Assembly: GCF_037975245.1 (NCBI RefSeq)
Contig: NC_092578.1
Coordinates: 17,135,321 to 17,199,320 of the forward strand
Length of the DNA stretch: 64,000 nucleotides
DNA from: Apostichopus japonicus
Taxonomy: Eukaryota > Echinodermata > Holothuroidea > Aspidochirotida > Stichopodidae
Direction of reading: 5' to 3'
In this document: one piece after another, positions 50,331 to 62,955 of the stretch
Layout: the number at the start of each line of letters is the position of its first letter
Numbering within the stretch: position 1 is the stretch's first letter
Made by a program: the position numbers and the translations under genes
Notes under the pieces: model-generated
The model's database searches: none
Told to the model about the DNA's origin: nothing
The model's input: the letters and a program-made list of their open reading frames with translations, nothing else

Positions 50331-53300
50331 TGTTTAAACTGGTTAAGTATACTTTGTTTGGTTTTCAAATAAACCAAATAATAATACTTATCTTATAGCC
50401 TAGCAGCCTAGTCTATTTTACATATAAGAATCGGGCCAATAAAACTGGTTTCGTCATGAAGTGTGTTGACGGTAATTATGCCTTCGAAGAAGGGGCAGGA
50501 TGGGAGGGGGGTAGGGTGGGGGAGGAGGTAGCATATAGTACCATTTGTACCCAAACATTGCTAAAGTAACTTAAATGGTTCTGGTGACAAGGGAGAATGA
50601 ATGATAGCCAATTACTAACTTTATAACAGTGTTTATAGGGTGCCAAGCAGCACAAAGGCAAGGAACTCTTGTAACAGTAAGTAAAACCTTGGCGGGTTAT
50701 TTAAGTGGCTGCATTTGATAAATTAATTCAAATGCTGAAAATTGTCTGCATCTTTTAGTTCAAAATCATATTATCATAGCATTTTGCATCATTTATTTTC
50801 AAATGTGGTGATATCTTGTGAATATTGCACCTGGCAACGGCAGAGCGACTAATGTCATCATGGTAATTGCGTTGTAATTGTTGTTGCTGTTTATTCTTCT
50901 AAATAATATTGAACTTACTTATCCTCAGAGGAAAAATAATATTTCTACCAATAAAGTTCCGTTTTTGATAAAATTCTAAAATACAGAGAACATTGACAAC
51001 TGAACCATCAATCCTTAATATATTCATGCATATTCCAAGGATAAAATTTAAAAATCAAATTATAAAAAGGAGGCCTAAGTAAACTTCTACAATATCACAG
51101 ACCATCTCCTGTGATCCACTGCCTATAGAAGAATCGAGGGTTTAGCCAATTATATATCCAAAAATTGTCATTTTCAACTAGCGATATCTCAAATTAAGTA
51201 CATGCATGATATAGAAATATGTTTTAATATAATATTCTCTCATTCGGTGTAAGTCTTATACACTGCCTGCCCGGAACATCCCTGTAAAGATCGTCCGGAG
51301 GGCGCTCTACAATATCCATGTTATTTATTCAATTTATTAGTTATTCTTTGTCGGCCATCACAAATTTGAAACGTCTGTATATATCCTTAGAAACGACACC
51401 AAATATCTGGACGACCGAAGTTTTCTTTTTCAGTGTTGACAGGTCTCATGTATATAATAATTATACAATGTTATAATGAGGTACTTCTTAATTATAGATG
51501 TTAGCGCTTTCGAGATCTATCAACGGACAGACCCTTCGTTGAAAAATATATCTGCATGTCCGTCTCAATGTTTACAACCTATATTAAAATTGGTTTAACC
51601 TCAATGCATGCATGTGTTGTCACACTGTATATTTCTCCTTCCTTTTCGCAATTTTGAAATTTTGCACGGAAGCCACTTTTATACTCTGTTATTATATTGG
51701 TCGATTTGGTAACGGTCAAGTTTCAAGTTTATTAAAAATTTAGTATAAATATAATAAAAGTACATATTTATTAATAGGATGTAAAAAACTGGTAGCCTAT
51801 AGTTATGGTTTATAAAGGTAAAAATGTTTAAAAAGCGAGGAAGATATGTACAAAATAACAAATCTAATAGTTGATGAAAGAATTTAAGTAAATTTTGAGG
51901 TACGATACCCTGAATAAATATCGCAGAATTTTTGAAACGCACAGTTGGAAACTTTGGTGTTATTGCACTATTTCTTAAAGTTTCTCAATTTTTCATTTTT
52001 GGGGTATACAGTTTTATTTTATTTTCTGTAACATATATTACGATACAAATACATAATTCATGTTTCTTATACTTATTGTATGTATTATAATATGGTGATG
52101 AATATATAAAGAAAACAATTTTTATGTATATTTCATTCAAGTAAACAAATCCAATAACGTGAAGTATTTATAATAATTTCCCAAAAAGAGAAAGTACACC
52201 TATAAATGCTTTCACAAGTCACGTAATCTGTACGAGAAGGTATCTCTTCTGGTCGTTGGTTTCTTGAGCTGTACTTTCTTATTCTAATGAATCATTAATA
52301 TTTGATAATTTTGTTACCCTTTTGCATTTTACGTTACTCTCCAGTGGTATACATGTAAGCAATTAAGTTTAGAAAATATCCCAATACTATATGGACACAT
52401 TGATGTGCCGTCAAAGTGTTAAGACCTTTAAAAAAAATATGGTTTGCAATTTTCAGCAAAATGTTTAATTTGTTCTGTACATTAGATATTAACTATTTGT
52501 AACGAATGACAAATTCCTCCAAATCTAATGATTAATGACAAAATTCAGTAATATGCTGTAAAATGACCAAGAAAATCTAATTACTTGCAAATTTCATCAA
52601 TATAGCAATTGCATCAAAATGATAAGTTATACTCATATCAGAAAATCGTAATTTTTTTGCAATTTGTAGCAAAATGATAAATTGATGACATTATAATAAT
52701 TAATCTCGTCAAATCATCGTTATTGCAAAAAAAAAAAAGATGAATTAAGCTCACCACAGAAAGTGTATCATGTTAACAATTGTTATCAATATGATAATTT
52801 GACCGTTTCACCTAACACTTTGATCACAGGGTAACAATTTCGATGTGAAGTTGAGAGTGGATTAATTTGTTTGGATTGTTTCTCTTGCCCAGCTAGCTCT
52901 TTTTTGGATAACTATTAATAAAACAAACAAATGATTAACCATTTTTTACCAGTTCAATCTGCGGAAGAATATTGACATAAGCTAAGGTTCTTGCGACCCT
53001 GTAACACCACCCCACCCCTATGTTGACAACGTTTGTGGAAAATACCTGCACAGTTGTTTTTTAAATCAAAATTTCCCATCTCAAATGTGCCTTTTCAGAG
53101 ATTTTAATCCTTGCCCTTTCTTTGTTTTTGTGGTGGATGATTATCGGAGTACAATGAAATCGTGCGTGTTAGAAATTGTTGTTATTCGCGTTCCAAGGAA
53201 CAATCATATCCACACTGCAGCCTTCGAGTACGATGCATTGTTCCAAGCATGAAATAGCTAAAAAACAAAGATACTGCATAGATTTCTTCGGTAGGCAAGC

Positions 53301-53689
53301 ATGAAATAGCTAAATAACAGAGAAACGACAAAGATTTCTTCAGTAAGCAGCATACTTGGTTGATCCTTGAAGCAAACCAAATCGAATTATTCGCGACAGC
53401 AACGATTCCGTGTCTGTTTTTCCGAGGTCCTTATTTTCTGTCGCGATCTTGACATAACCGTTATGTTTGTAAAATACTCTAACAGAATGTACAAGTGACT
53501 TACGAGGTATTTCCCGGGATATTTTAACGATCTGAGAGTGTTTCAAAGTAGTAACTATGAAAGACTTATGTTAAAGGTACAGCATATTGTTTTTTCTCAG
53601 CTCAGGAACAATCATATCAGTGAACTGAAATTGAAGGAGGACGGCGATAACGACTTTGAAGCGATCCGTTTCAATCACCTTTAAAAAAA
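50331..53689. other. intergenic, nothing recognised
   Basis: About 3.4 kb of AT-rich sequence. A purine-rich patch at 50490-50530 and a small duplication of GCAAGCATGAAATAGCTAAA (about 53244-53310) are the only structures noted. Confidence 0.4.
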
Positions 53690-54515
53690 CCTACATACAT
53701 ACATACATAGACACATATATACATACACCCAAACAGACATAAAGGCATACATAAAAACAGACATACAGACAGACAGACATACATGCTGACAAATATACTG
53801 ACAGACAGTCATACATACTGGTAGACATACTGACATACATTCTGACAGACATACTGACAGACATACATACAGACATACATACTGACAGACAGACATACAG
53901 AAAAACATACTAACAGACATTCTGACAGACATACTGACGGACATACTGACAGACATGCAGACATACATACAGACATACATACTGACAGACAGACAGAAAA
54001 ACATACTAACAGACATTCTGACAGACATACTGACATACATACTGACAGACATAAATACAGACATACATACTGACAGACAGACAGACAGACAGAAAAACAT
54101 ACTGACAGACATACAGACTTGCATACATACTGACAGACAGACATATATACATACAAACACACAGACATACATTCCGAGAGACATTCTGAGAGACAGACAG
54201 ACATACTAACAGACATACAGACATACAGAAATACATACAGACACACATACATTTGACAGTTAGGCATAAAGACATACAGACACACATACATACTGACAGA
54301 CAGACATATATACATACAAACATACATACATACATACACACATACATTCTGAGAGACATTCTGACAGACATACATACTGACAGACAGACATACAGACATA
54401 CAGAAATACAGACATACAGACAGACATACAGACAGACATACAGACAGACAAACATACATTCTGACAGTTAGGCATACAGACATACAGACAAACCTACAGA
54501 CATACAGACAGACAT
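53690..54515. repeat. ACAG/ACAT tetranucleotide satellite
   Basis: About 820 bp built from interspersed ACAG and ACAT words (ACATACATACAGACAGACAT) with TGACAGACA and TTCTGACAGACAT sub-blocks and a recurring GACAGTTAGGCATA. The long - strand frames made of Met/Ser/Val/Cys/Leu are translations of this repeat, not proteins. Confidence 0.95.
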
Positions 54516-57500
54516 AAACTCTTTAGCACTCATGCAAGTGTACACACAACCAATTTACATGCGAATAATACAAATAACTTGTGACTTTTAATTTAAGTAA
54601 TGGTTAGTTTAATCGTCTTTTACTACGTAGCAAATAAAATCAAAGTATACGACACTTTGGAAATAACGAGAGGTTATAGCAAGTAAAATAAACATCGGGG
54701 CAAGAATTACCGGATGACAGAATTGTTTTTTTTTTGCCTTTATAAAAACTAATCTGTATCATTCTTCTTTTAGTTATGAGCGATCACTGCGTTTCTCTTC
54801 AAACGCCTTTGAATCCGTGGGGCATTGTAATATGTACCTGTTGCAATTAGTCAAACCCATTGTAATGGATTTTGTGTAAACAAAACGTCAAGGAAATTAC
54901 ACGGCGGATTCACAACATAAATCTTACCATTTCGTGATGTCGGTAAAACATTTAATTTGATTTTAGACTGTAAGAATCATTATACGATGCAGACCTTGCT
55001 TTGCAAGTAAATGATTTCGGAAAGGAAAAATGTCCCATCACAGGACACAATGTCCTACCACAGGACAAAATGTCCTATCACAGGACAAAATGTCCTACCG
55101 TAGGACAAAATGTCCTCCTATATTTGTACTCGTAGCAAGTGACAGGAGTATTTCACATATTGTCAAGGTGTATATAGTTTGACATAATGTATATTGTGTT
55201 TCGAAGAGGCTTGACACAGTAAACGTTTCTGATAGCAGCAACCCCCCCTCACTCTCCCCCACCCTGATAACCTAAGTTTAGCATTGAGTGAATGCATTGA
55301 AAAAAAGTGTTATCATCATTCCTACAACATTATAATACTCTTTCATTCGATTTGATAAAGTTTTGATTTTTGTTCTCTCTTTGCAAACGCAAGATCCTTG
55401 ATCAAGACGGATTTGCATCACAGATTAATCTTGTCTTTATCGAAAAATAAAATTGCCAGTCCCATTGACGAACTGAATTTCCTAAAACGGTTATTAACAT
55501 TTGCCGTTTTACAATTAGGACTTGCTTATCACGCTGAAAGTATACAGGAGTATAGTATAGTCTTGTAGCTACAATCATCTATTTACGCATGCGCAGTTAG
55601 CTAACCACGAAAGTTACTGATCATCTGACGAGTCATGGCATTATAACGCATCTTTACAGCAATACATCTCATCAGGAAACTGTTCTCGGTAAAAGCTTCC
55701 TGGTTTTACAATTAATTTGAAGTTTTATCGCAAACTACCATGCTCCATCATAATTAAAAATGTTTTACAAAGTAGGTGTAACATTTCATCCTGACAATAT
55801 GCACATCTCTATTGTAGTTAATATCTTTGGTTGTCTATGGAAGATCTGATGTGCCATTGACATGTTACTATTCTTAATTCATTCGTCAACAATTTTTTTT
55901 TCTCCAGAAAATGTATTAATTGATCAGCTTCTGTGATTAAAACAAGAAAAGGACAGAAAATAAAGTACTTGTATTCATATTCAAGCTGGAATTCATGATT
56001 TAGTTTTTAATAAAAAATCCAAAAAGAAATATAAAACTGCCTATATTAATCATTAAGTTTCAGCTATTGTATATTTTGAGGACTAAAACTTTAAAATTTT
56101 CTCGAAAGAATTTAAAATAATTACCTGCAATTTTTTTAAACAATTCCTGAATCGAGAGTCAGGTCAGCCCCGGGGAAAATAAGTCACAGCCCCTCCCCTT
56201 CCCCCTCCCTTCTTTAAGTCTTCCTTTTTCCATTTCAATGAGAATAAATTATTATTTTCCCCATTTCCCAAGGCCCTCTCCAAATTGATCGAAGCCCCTG
56301 AGTTGTATCCCTCTGACCCACTCCCTTACAACGAGTAAACGTTGCCTAGACCCCGGGCCGGGTTGGGAAAGCCCGTAGAGGGGTGGGGATGGCCCACAAC
56401 TATTAGAAAGGCAATAGTTTTTTTACGTTAACACATTGATCTTGAACCTGCTACCGCCCCCCCCCCCCACCTACTCCATCGGTTATTTCCGATCTGATAA
56501 TCTGATTCGGGGATACCGTTCCACATAGTTGACTCACTTTGAACGTTTTACGGCTCTTTTGCGTTTCCATAGCCTCAGGACAGGCTGATCAGTTAGACCG
56601 TGAAGTTTATATACGTACGGTACTTCAGTTTACCATGGAAACCAGTTGGGATTTAATAGAACACTATTCTTGGGAATACAAGTATACATCAGCGATAATG
56701 TTGCCCTGTGAGTGCGTGAGTGAGTGACCAAAGTTACCAGACTATATGAAAGTAAAATAAAAATCGTAGAAACATGACGTAATATACTTTTCGTTTGAAA
56801 AAAAAGAAGGAACACTCATATAGGCCTATATTACACAAAAGAACCGATAAATCACGCTACCATCTCGTGATAATCACGTTTGGTTTACACAAGCACGATC
56901 AATCAGTCACCTCTGTTGCTTTATACAATTTTCTTAGTAATTTAAAGTATCCGTTTCGTTGTATTTCAAATAACGTTCAAGTAACGTTCGCACGTGACAT
57001 GAATCATTATTTATTACGTATCATTTTTAGAGTAGTTCACTCCTTGAAGTTTCTAGCAAAAAACTTCCAAGAGCAAAAACAGTAATCATAGAAGGTTCAT
57101 GTACACAAAAAAAAAACACTCAAAAGAAAAAAGAAAGTTGGTCTCAGTTTTACATCACAGTGCTAATGTATCATTTTTGTCAACGAAATCCACAGATAAT
57201 CATAACTATAAGTAATGAAGTCTGCAATTACAGTATGAAATATGAATGAAACAACATTTTATAGGACTGCAACTTTAGTCTATACTTTGCATCCGTTTCT
57301 TCTGTCTTCTTTCTGATAAAATATCTACAATCTTAGAAAATCGTACTTTTCGAATCGGTGTATAATTTAAAAAAAAAAAAAATGTTCAGTACGGTGGCCG
57401 AGAAGTTTCAAGCTCTTAAAACTGGGATATCAGGAAACAGTCGAAATGTTTTCTTGCATTTGGTCAGCAACTTCACTAAAAAGTTAGTATACCATATCCA

Positions 57501-58700
57501 TTGACTTATGCACTAAATCGTCAAAAGTAATGTGGGCTTTAAATCCTTGTAGAAGTTCTCACTATAGCTTAACCCTACCCATCACGAGACAGCTGACTAG
57601 TTGGCCATTCATGGCACCTTCAATTTTCCGTATCATGACAATGTAATATTTCAGTTAGCTATGACTGTACATGCCCGAGGTTTTCGTCACTTGTAAACAA
57701 GTTCTTTTTATTCACCAGCTAGCAACACGATGCTTTGTGAGGTCCTAAAAGGATTTAAACGTTTGCTAAATTGTCAAACCTTCCATTACTGTACTCTAAC
57801 ATCACATCTACAATAAACTAGATCCTGTTTGAGAAAATATCGACAAAACAAAACAAAAACGTTGACCTCCTGTTGCTTCTCTTGAGAACACTTTACAATT
57901 AATATAGATTCTAAAACAAATATATCACCCAAAGGTACCAACTATACTATTCAAACTTATTATTTTATTTATTATTAGTACTTAATTACCGTTAAGCTCT
58001 CTCCTTCATCACACTTGGCTCAATTTTCAAGTAACGAGTAATTAAATGAATTTGAATCGATCCACCGTCTCGCAACCTTTTTAATACTTTCTATATTTAG
58101 CTTATTTCATCATTTGAAACGACATGAGCTCATATATAACCTTGTATTTCTAATGGTATTTTTAATTTTCGAATATCATCGATAAATCTGCTCTAAAAGC
58201 GTCTTTTACCGGATTAACGGAGACACAAATCCAACTATCATTATTTAGTTCTTGTTGTTGAGGTACTCACAATCAACGACTTTCGCAAACAGCTAATCAA
58301 TTCGATTTTCACTCCTTTTGGGCCATATCACAGCCCCTTCCCCTCCTCCAGACAAAACGTTGAACCTATCGAAGGGGTAAATCTTCCAAATTGAGCAAGA
58401 TTTTTCTTTTAGGTTGGGAGGGAGGGAGGGGTGGGGGGTTAAAGTTATAGAGACGTCTATCATAAAACCTAAAGATAATAGTTAGGGTTTCCCCCCCCCC
58501 CCTCCTTTAACCTCAGAATGTAAGCATTTATAAATGGTCTCTTAAACAAAAATGCTCCTGGAAAATGATCTCTAAGACAAATATGAATATGACGGCGTAA
58601 TGATACTCAGTAAAAACCCTAATCTGATTTATAATACACTATCTGATAAAACTTTATAAAAACAGAAATGATGCACACACACAAAAAATGTCTGGAAAGA
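54516..58700. other. intergenic, no gene recognised
   Basis: Mostly featureless AT-rich sequence, with the small palindromic array at 55029-55116, poly-C near 56457 and 58490 and an A-rich run near 57368. Open frames at 56539-56727 and 56795-57085 have no domains. Confidence 0.4.
55029..55116. repeat. 20-bp palindromic tandem array
   Basis: Four units of the type TGTCCTACCACAGGACAAAA. AGGACAAAATGTCCT and TGTCCTACCACAGGACA are each inverted repeats, so every half-unit can pair with either neighbour. Confidence 0.85.
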
Positions 58701-58710
58701 AATCAGTAGA

Positions 58711-58716
58711 TTTATT
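58711..58716 (-). promoter_or_regulatory. poly(A) signal of the cytochrome c gene
   Basis: AATAAA on the - strand about 173 nt beyond the stop codon. Confidence 0.55.
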
Positions 58717-58888
58717 TAGCATCGAAACATAATTGTTAGGTCGGAACGTGTTTGGATCACGGGTAAAATAAAATCGTACACAATAATTTTTTTTGCAATG
58801 ATTCGCGGTGACGTTATAATGACGTAGTAGTGACGTAGCCGGATAACATAGTGCAGTTGACGTTAGTGACGTCACCGTGTGCTCAAGG

Positions 58889-59043
58889 TTACGCCTTCTT
58901 TGGATCGGTGGCGTCCTTTAAGTATGCTATAACGTCCTGTCTATCCTGTTTGTTCTCACATAATCCCTTGAATATCATTCCAGTACCTGGTATGTGAACC
59001 TTCGTCATGTAATATACCAGAGACTCGTCACCCCAAATAATTC
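58889..59043 (-). CDS. cytochrome c, exon 2 (C-terminal half)
   Basis: Follows acceptor TTTCTTTTCAG. With the split Gly codon it reads GIIWGDESLVYYMTKVHIPG, TGMIFKGLCENKQDRQDV, IAYLKDATDPKKA, stop TAA at 58891-58889. Trp79 and Met98 correspond to the conserved Trp59 and axial heme ligand Met80. The loop between them is two residues shorter than usual, and the Lys-rich PKKYIPGTKM stretch is changed to TKVHIPGTGM. The C-terminal helix (DVIAYLKDAT) is well conserved. Confidence 0.9.
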
Positions 59044-60252
59044 CTGAAAAGAAACAAAAATTAAAGATTGGATATTAATTTCCGATTTGATGTTTTTGAT
59101 TAGGTTTCGTCCAAAAGGCAAGCGTTGTATGTTGCAATTGCCGCTTCCATGCATTACGCGCTTCTTAACATTTCGTGGCTTTTAACAAGGTTTACAACGC
59201 CTTTCAAAATCTGTCCATGTGGAAATTGGATGTCGTCCATAGATGATCGGTTGTTTACATAAAAGTTAAACGAATATAATATGTTGGCTGAGTAATCAGA
59301 TATTATTAAAAAAATATACATTAAACAATAACAATAACAATTGTATTGAGCAGACGACGCCATTATGACTTCAGCTTTAAAGGAGCAATCCGAACGGTAC
59401 AGGTTTTAGTATATTTGACACGAAAGAAAGAGAGAGAGACGGGGGGACGGGGGGGGGGCAATAAAACATTAAAAACTGCTTTCAGATAAAATAAAATGAA
59501 TTTAGAAACTTAGATCTATGTTTTTTAATGTTTTTATCTTTTTCTCGTGTTTTTGAGCATTATTTGATACTCATAAAAGGTTGTTAACTTTCAAATAGTC
59601 AAACTATTTTTTTCAAGGACGCCAAACAAAAGTTTAGGAAATTACATTTTTATATTTAATAACCAGAAAGGACTTTGACATTTCGTGTTATTTATCATAA
59701 TATCGAGTTTAAATAGCTTTGCATTTACACGTTGATTTTTTTACCTAACAAGAATTCCAAGGTAAACGACAAAGAAAAACCAATATCGCCAATAAATTAA
59801 GTCCTCTGATTAAATTGATGAGACTGATTTGATGGGGATTTCAAATAGCTTTTGAAAATGCCTCTTTGAACAAGCTATATACACAATGCATGCCCATGTG
59901 CTCATACAGTTAAAGCAAACTTAAAAGTTATAAGATAAATGATGAAACTCGCATAAAACCTTTAATATATTGAATGGAATTCTGAAAAACGTCATTTGCT
60001 AAATAGGTCTCATAAATTTATAAATCTGAGCCGTTTTTTTTTCCTCAGAAGGGTATTTAAAGATTTATGTTAGTGAAATCGACTAACGAAACTGTGCTGT
60101 AGTCATTATTGTGATTGAAAAACTGTTTAGTCCAACCAATGGAGAGTATAAAAAAGAAGATATCTGAAGTCCCTCCTTTCCATTATAGCTGTTAGCTTAC
60201 CTTTGTCCAAGCCCCCCCCCCCAAAAAAAAGGGGGACCGATCAATTACTTAC
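59044..60252 (-). other. cytochrome c intron
   Basis: A 1.2-kb phase-1 intron interrupting the Gly codon before I-x-W-G, the classic animal cytochrome c intron site. G-run near 59442 and C/G runs near 60213 and 60230; no other content recognised. Confidence 0.75.
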
Positions 60253-60478
60253 CTTTCTTTTTCTCTGATTCCGTGTACCCCTTGGCATAGTCAAAGTCAG
60301 GTAAAGTGCTCGCAGTGCGCCCCCAAAGTGCGTATAGATTTGGACCCATTTTGTGCTTCATGTCCTTAGAGATGGCATGGCAACCAGCGCAGTGTTCTTT
60401 AAAAATCTTCGCGCCTTTTGTAGGATCTCCGAGTGCGTCGTCTGTTTTTAGGATTGTCATCTTTGGCAAATTACCCAT
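60253..60478 (-). CDS. cytochrome c, exon 1 (heme-binding half)
   Basis: Residues 1-75 plus the first base of Gly76. Reads MGNLPKMTILKTDDALGDPT, KGAKIFKEHCAGCHAISK, then HKMGPNLYALWGRT and FDYAKGYTESEKKKG. Cys30, Cys33 and His34 form the CAGCH heme motif; GPNL is conserved. The product is an electron carrier of the mitochondrial intermembrane space and, in animals, an apoptosome activator. The N-terminus is about 12-15 residues longer than in standard cytochrome c. The ATG lies 5 nt after a TTTTGCAG acceptor, so an upstream exon is non-coding. The donor AAAG|GTAAGT follows. The full protein is 126 residues. Divergence suggests a paralogue rather than the main somatic form. Confidence 0.9.
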
Positions 60479-61033
60479 GGAAACTGCAAAATGAATAAGA
60501 ATAGCTGTAGAGGTAAAGCAACTGAGGGGGCAACGGGGGGGGGGAGGCGGGCCGGGTGGGGTCGGTCGTGGGAACTATTTTAGCGGTGATGTACTAACAC
60601 GTACACACGTAATTGACAGCTTTCATATACTGAGTCTACGTTTTCGGTATTTCTAATGCATTTCGCTTGACTGTCAATAATACAACGGGCACACTGCGGG
60701 GGGTGGGGGTGGCGTGGAGAGAGAGGGGAAGGAAGAGACGTCATTCTACCGATGCATTTTGATTTTTTTTCTACTGATAAGCCTATCTATAGCTTCCTCG
60801 GACGTCAGCCGTAAATTATTAAATCTGATTGTGTTGGTCAAATTATGCTGATTGGATTTCGTACGTATAGGCTCTATACCGCAGCTACCGTAGTTAAACA
60901 CCAACAGCACACCCCCCCCCCCGTCCCTCTCCATAATGAACTAAAAGCATTCGAGCATATTCTTCCGTACTCTTAATATACTGTAATGATCAAACATGAC
61001 ATAATGAATATCAGAAAAGAGTGGATAACTTAC

Positions 61034-61120
61034 TCTTGAAATTACAGAATTTACGAGCGCCGTACAACAACACCGACAGCCTGTTATCCTTCTGGTACCT
61101 TCTCTTACAAAGTGTATTTC
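61034..61120 (-). other. probable 5'-UTR exon of the cytochrome c gene
   Basis: On the - strand a strong donor CAAGA|GTAAGT (exon end at 61034) lies about 550 bp upstream of the coding exon, whose own acceptor is 5 nt before the ATG. No ATG continues in frame. The 5' limit is unknown. Confidence 0.4.
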
Positions 61121-61129
61121 ACCGAGGCA

Positions 61130-62850
61130 CTGTCACTGAGGAAAATATTCTGTACATAGACTATCCGATGTTGTGGCCAATTATATCATGAACGCGTATA
61201 TATACAAGCATTGTGATCTTTGATACAGATATGCCTTTATGTAAACATTACAGATCAATGCCATTGCCATACGGCTTCACATACGGTTCAAACCATAATG
61301 GAGATAGCGAGAAATACATGCCCGTACTGTACGTGACATTTTACACGTTTCTCTCCAAAGGTGCATAGTATAAAAACATACCCTCATACGTTCATGCGAC
61401 CGTATGTTCTAAAATTGATGAAGCGCTCTTCAAACACTTGTGCATAAATACACATGCCTTTGTTATACGTGGCTGCCTACTGTGGCTGGATGGTTGTTAA
61501 TGCATCGTACACACAGTATGTGTTCTTTCTGTTTGTAAATTTGCGATAAAAGTTCTATATTCCTAAAAGCGATGCCGTCCTTTGGCTAGTTAAATGAATA
61601 GTCTTTGATCATGAAGAAAACGTACGATTTTGATTAATATTGTTTTAATTTGCATGTTATTATGCTAATTTTATAGTTTCATTTTTTTAATTTTACAGTT
61701 AAACTGGCGTAATTGTACTTTGGGGGAGGGGCGGTTGGGGTTGGGGGGGGGGATCTTTAGCCAACTTTGGTTAGATAAATAAATATCCAGTTGTGTGTAA
61801 AATATTTGCCCAACATTTCTGGAGTGTTGGAAAATCGGTTATAAAACAACCTTTGTAATATCGGCAAAAAAATCCAAAAGATTATCGAACGATAATCGCC
61901 AGATATTCCAACTATTTTGAAATGTTAAAAAAACCGCATTTTTACCTTGTACATACCAGAAATTTTTAACTAGCATGTTAAATATACGGTACCCGAGTAT
62001 ATTATTAAAGGTTATTTATGCCAGCTTGGAGGTTCGGTTTATGTCAAACATTTTTTGGCACAAAAGAATTCCAGAACTTGATGACATTATTCAACATTTG
62101 AATATATTATTGATATCATATAATTATAACGACCTCATCTCCATACAAGCACACCGATAGTCAACTATTGGGTAGGTGTGAATTGCTGTGAAAATGATTT
62201 CCTTGTTCCAAATACATAATCAGTGTTGTTGAAAACACAAATATAACGGGATAAATCGATATTATGGAAACATCTGTGGAAAGGTTGGACAATGCATCTT
62301 AACCACGTGTCTATTGTTTACGATCGACGTTCAGCGTTATATGGTCATCCCGCCGGCAAACACAGTTTTGTTTGGTTTTGCGTGTGTAGTTTCAAGTTAT
62401 TTGATTTCCGTACAAATATACATATATATATATATATGTATATCTATAACAATGCATATATATCCGTTGTTAATAAGGTACATAAAAAGTTGCGTGAAAA
62501 CAGAAGAATATGAAAAGATTTTAGGGCTAAATGAGCAAGCTGAATCTATCATAAATTAATCAACTTCTGACTGGACGAAATAATTGGAAATATAAAACAA
62601 ATGCGGTTTGTTTTTTTCATATGGAGATATTATTATGATGATTATTATTATTGTTATTATTGTACAACTGTTTTCGGTTGAAACCAATTATTGTGATATA
62701 TAACTAACTTTCTTTTGGGAAACGGTTAACTTTTTTTGTGTCGGTTTCTTAGGAACTTTGATGTCAAATGTGAGAGGAGAGGAGAGAAATTTGTTTAGGT
62801 TAGTTTGTTTGAATAAAGAGAAAGCAGAAAGCAAGAAACAGCATAAATTG
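61130..62850. other. intergenic, nothing recognised
   Basis: AT-rich, with a G-run near 61740-61752, a short (TA)n near 62420 and short (ATT)n near 62640; no gene. Confidence 0.4.
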
Positions 62851-62855
62851 TAGAC

Positions 62856-62955
62856 ATGAAAAAGAGAACATTATGGATAACTTTAGCAGCATCCGTAACA
62901 AGTTTCCTGATTGGTTACTTTGCAGCGTGTCTTGTAAGGAGTGAACCCAACAGAG
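62856..62955 (+). CDS. first coding exon of a signal-anchored protein (partial)
   Basis: A 33-codon open start: MKKRTLWITLAASVTSFLI, GYFAACLVRSEPNR, then donor AGAG|GTGAGT (phase 1). An in-frame TAA lies 12 bases before the ATG, fixing the start. The basic N-terminus followed by about 22 hydrophobic residues is a signal anchor of a type II membrane protein (Golgi glycosyl- or sulfotransferases often begin this way) or a signal peptide. The following exons lie beyond the window, so the product cannot be named. Confidence 0.6.

Noticed and set aside
53681-54483. - strand open frames rich in Met, Ser, Val, Cys and Leu
   Set aside because: Pure translation of the ACAG/ACAT satellite.
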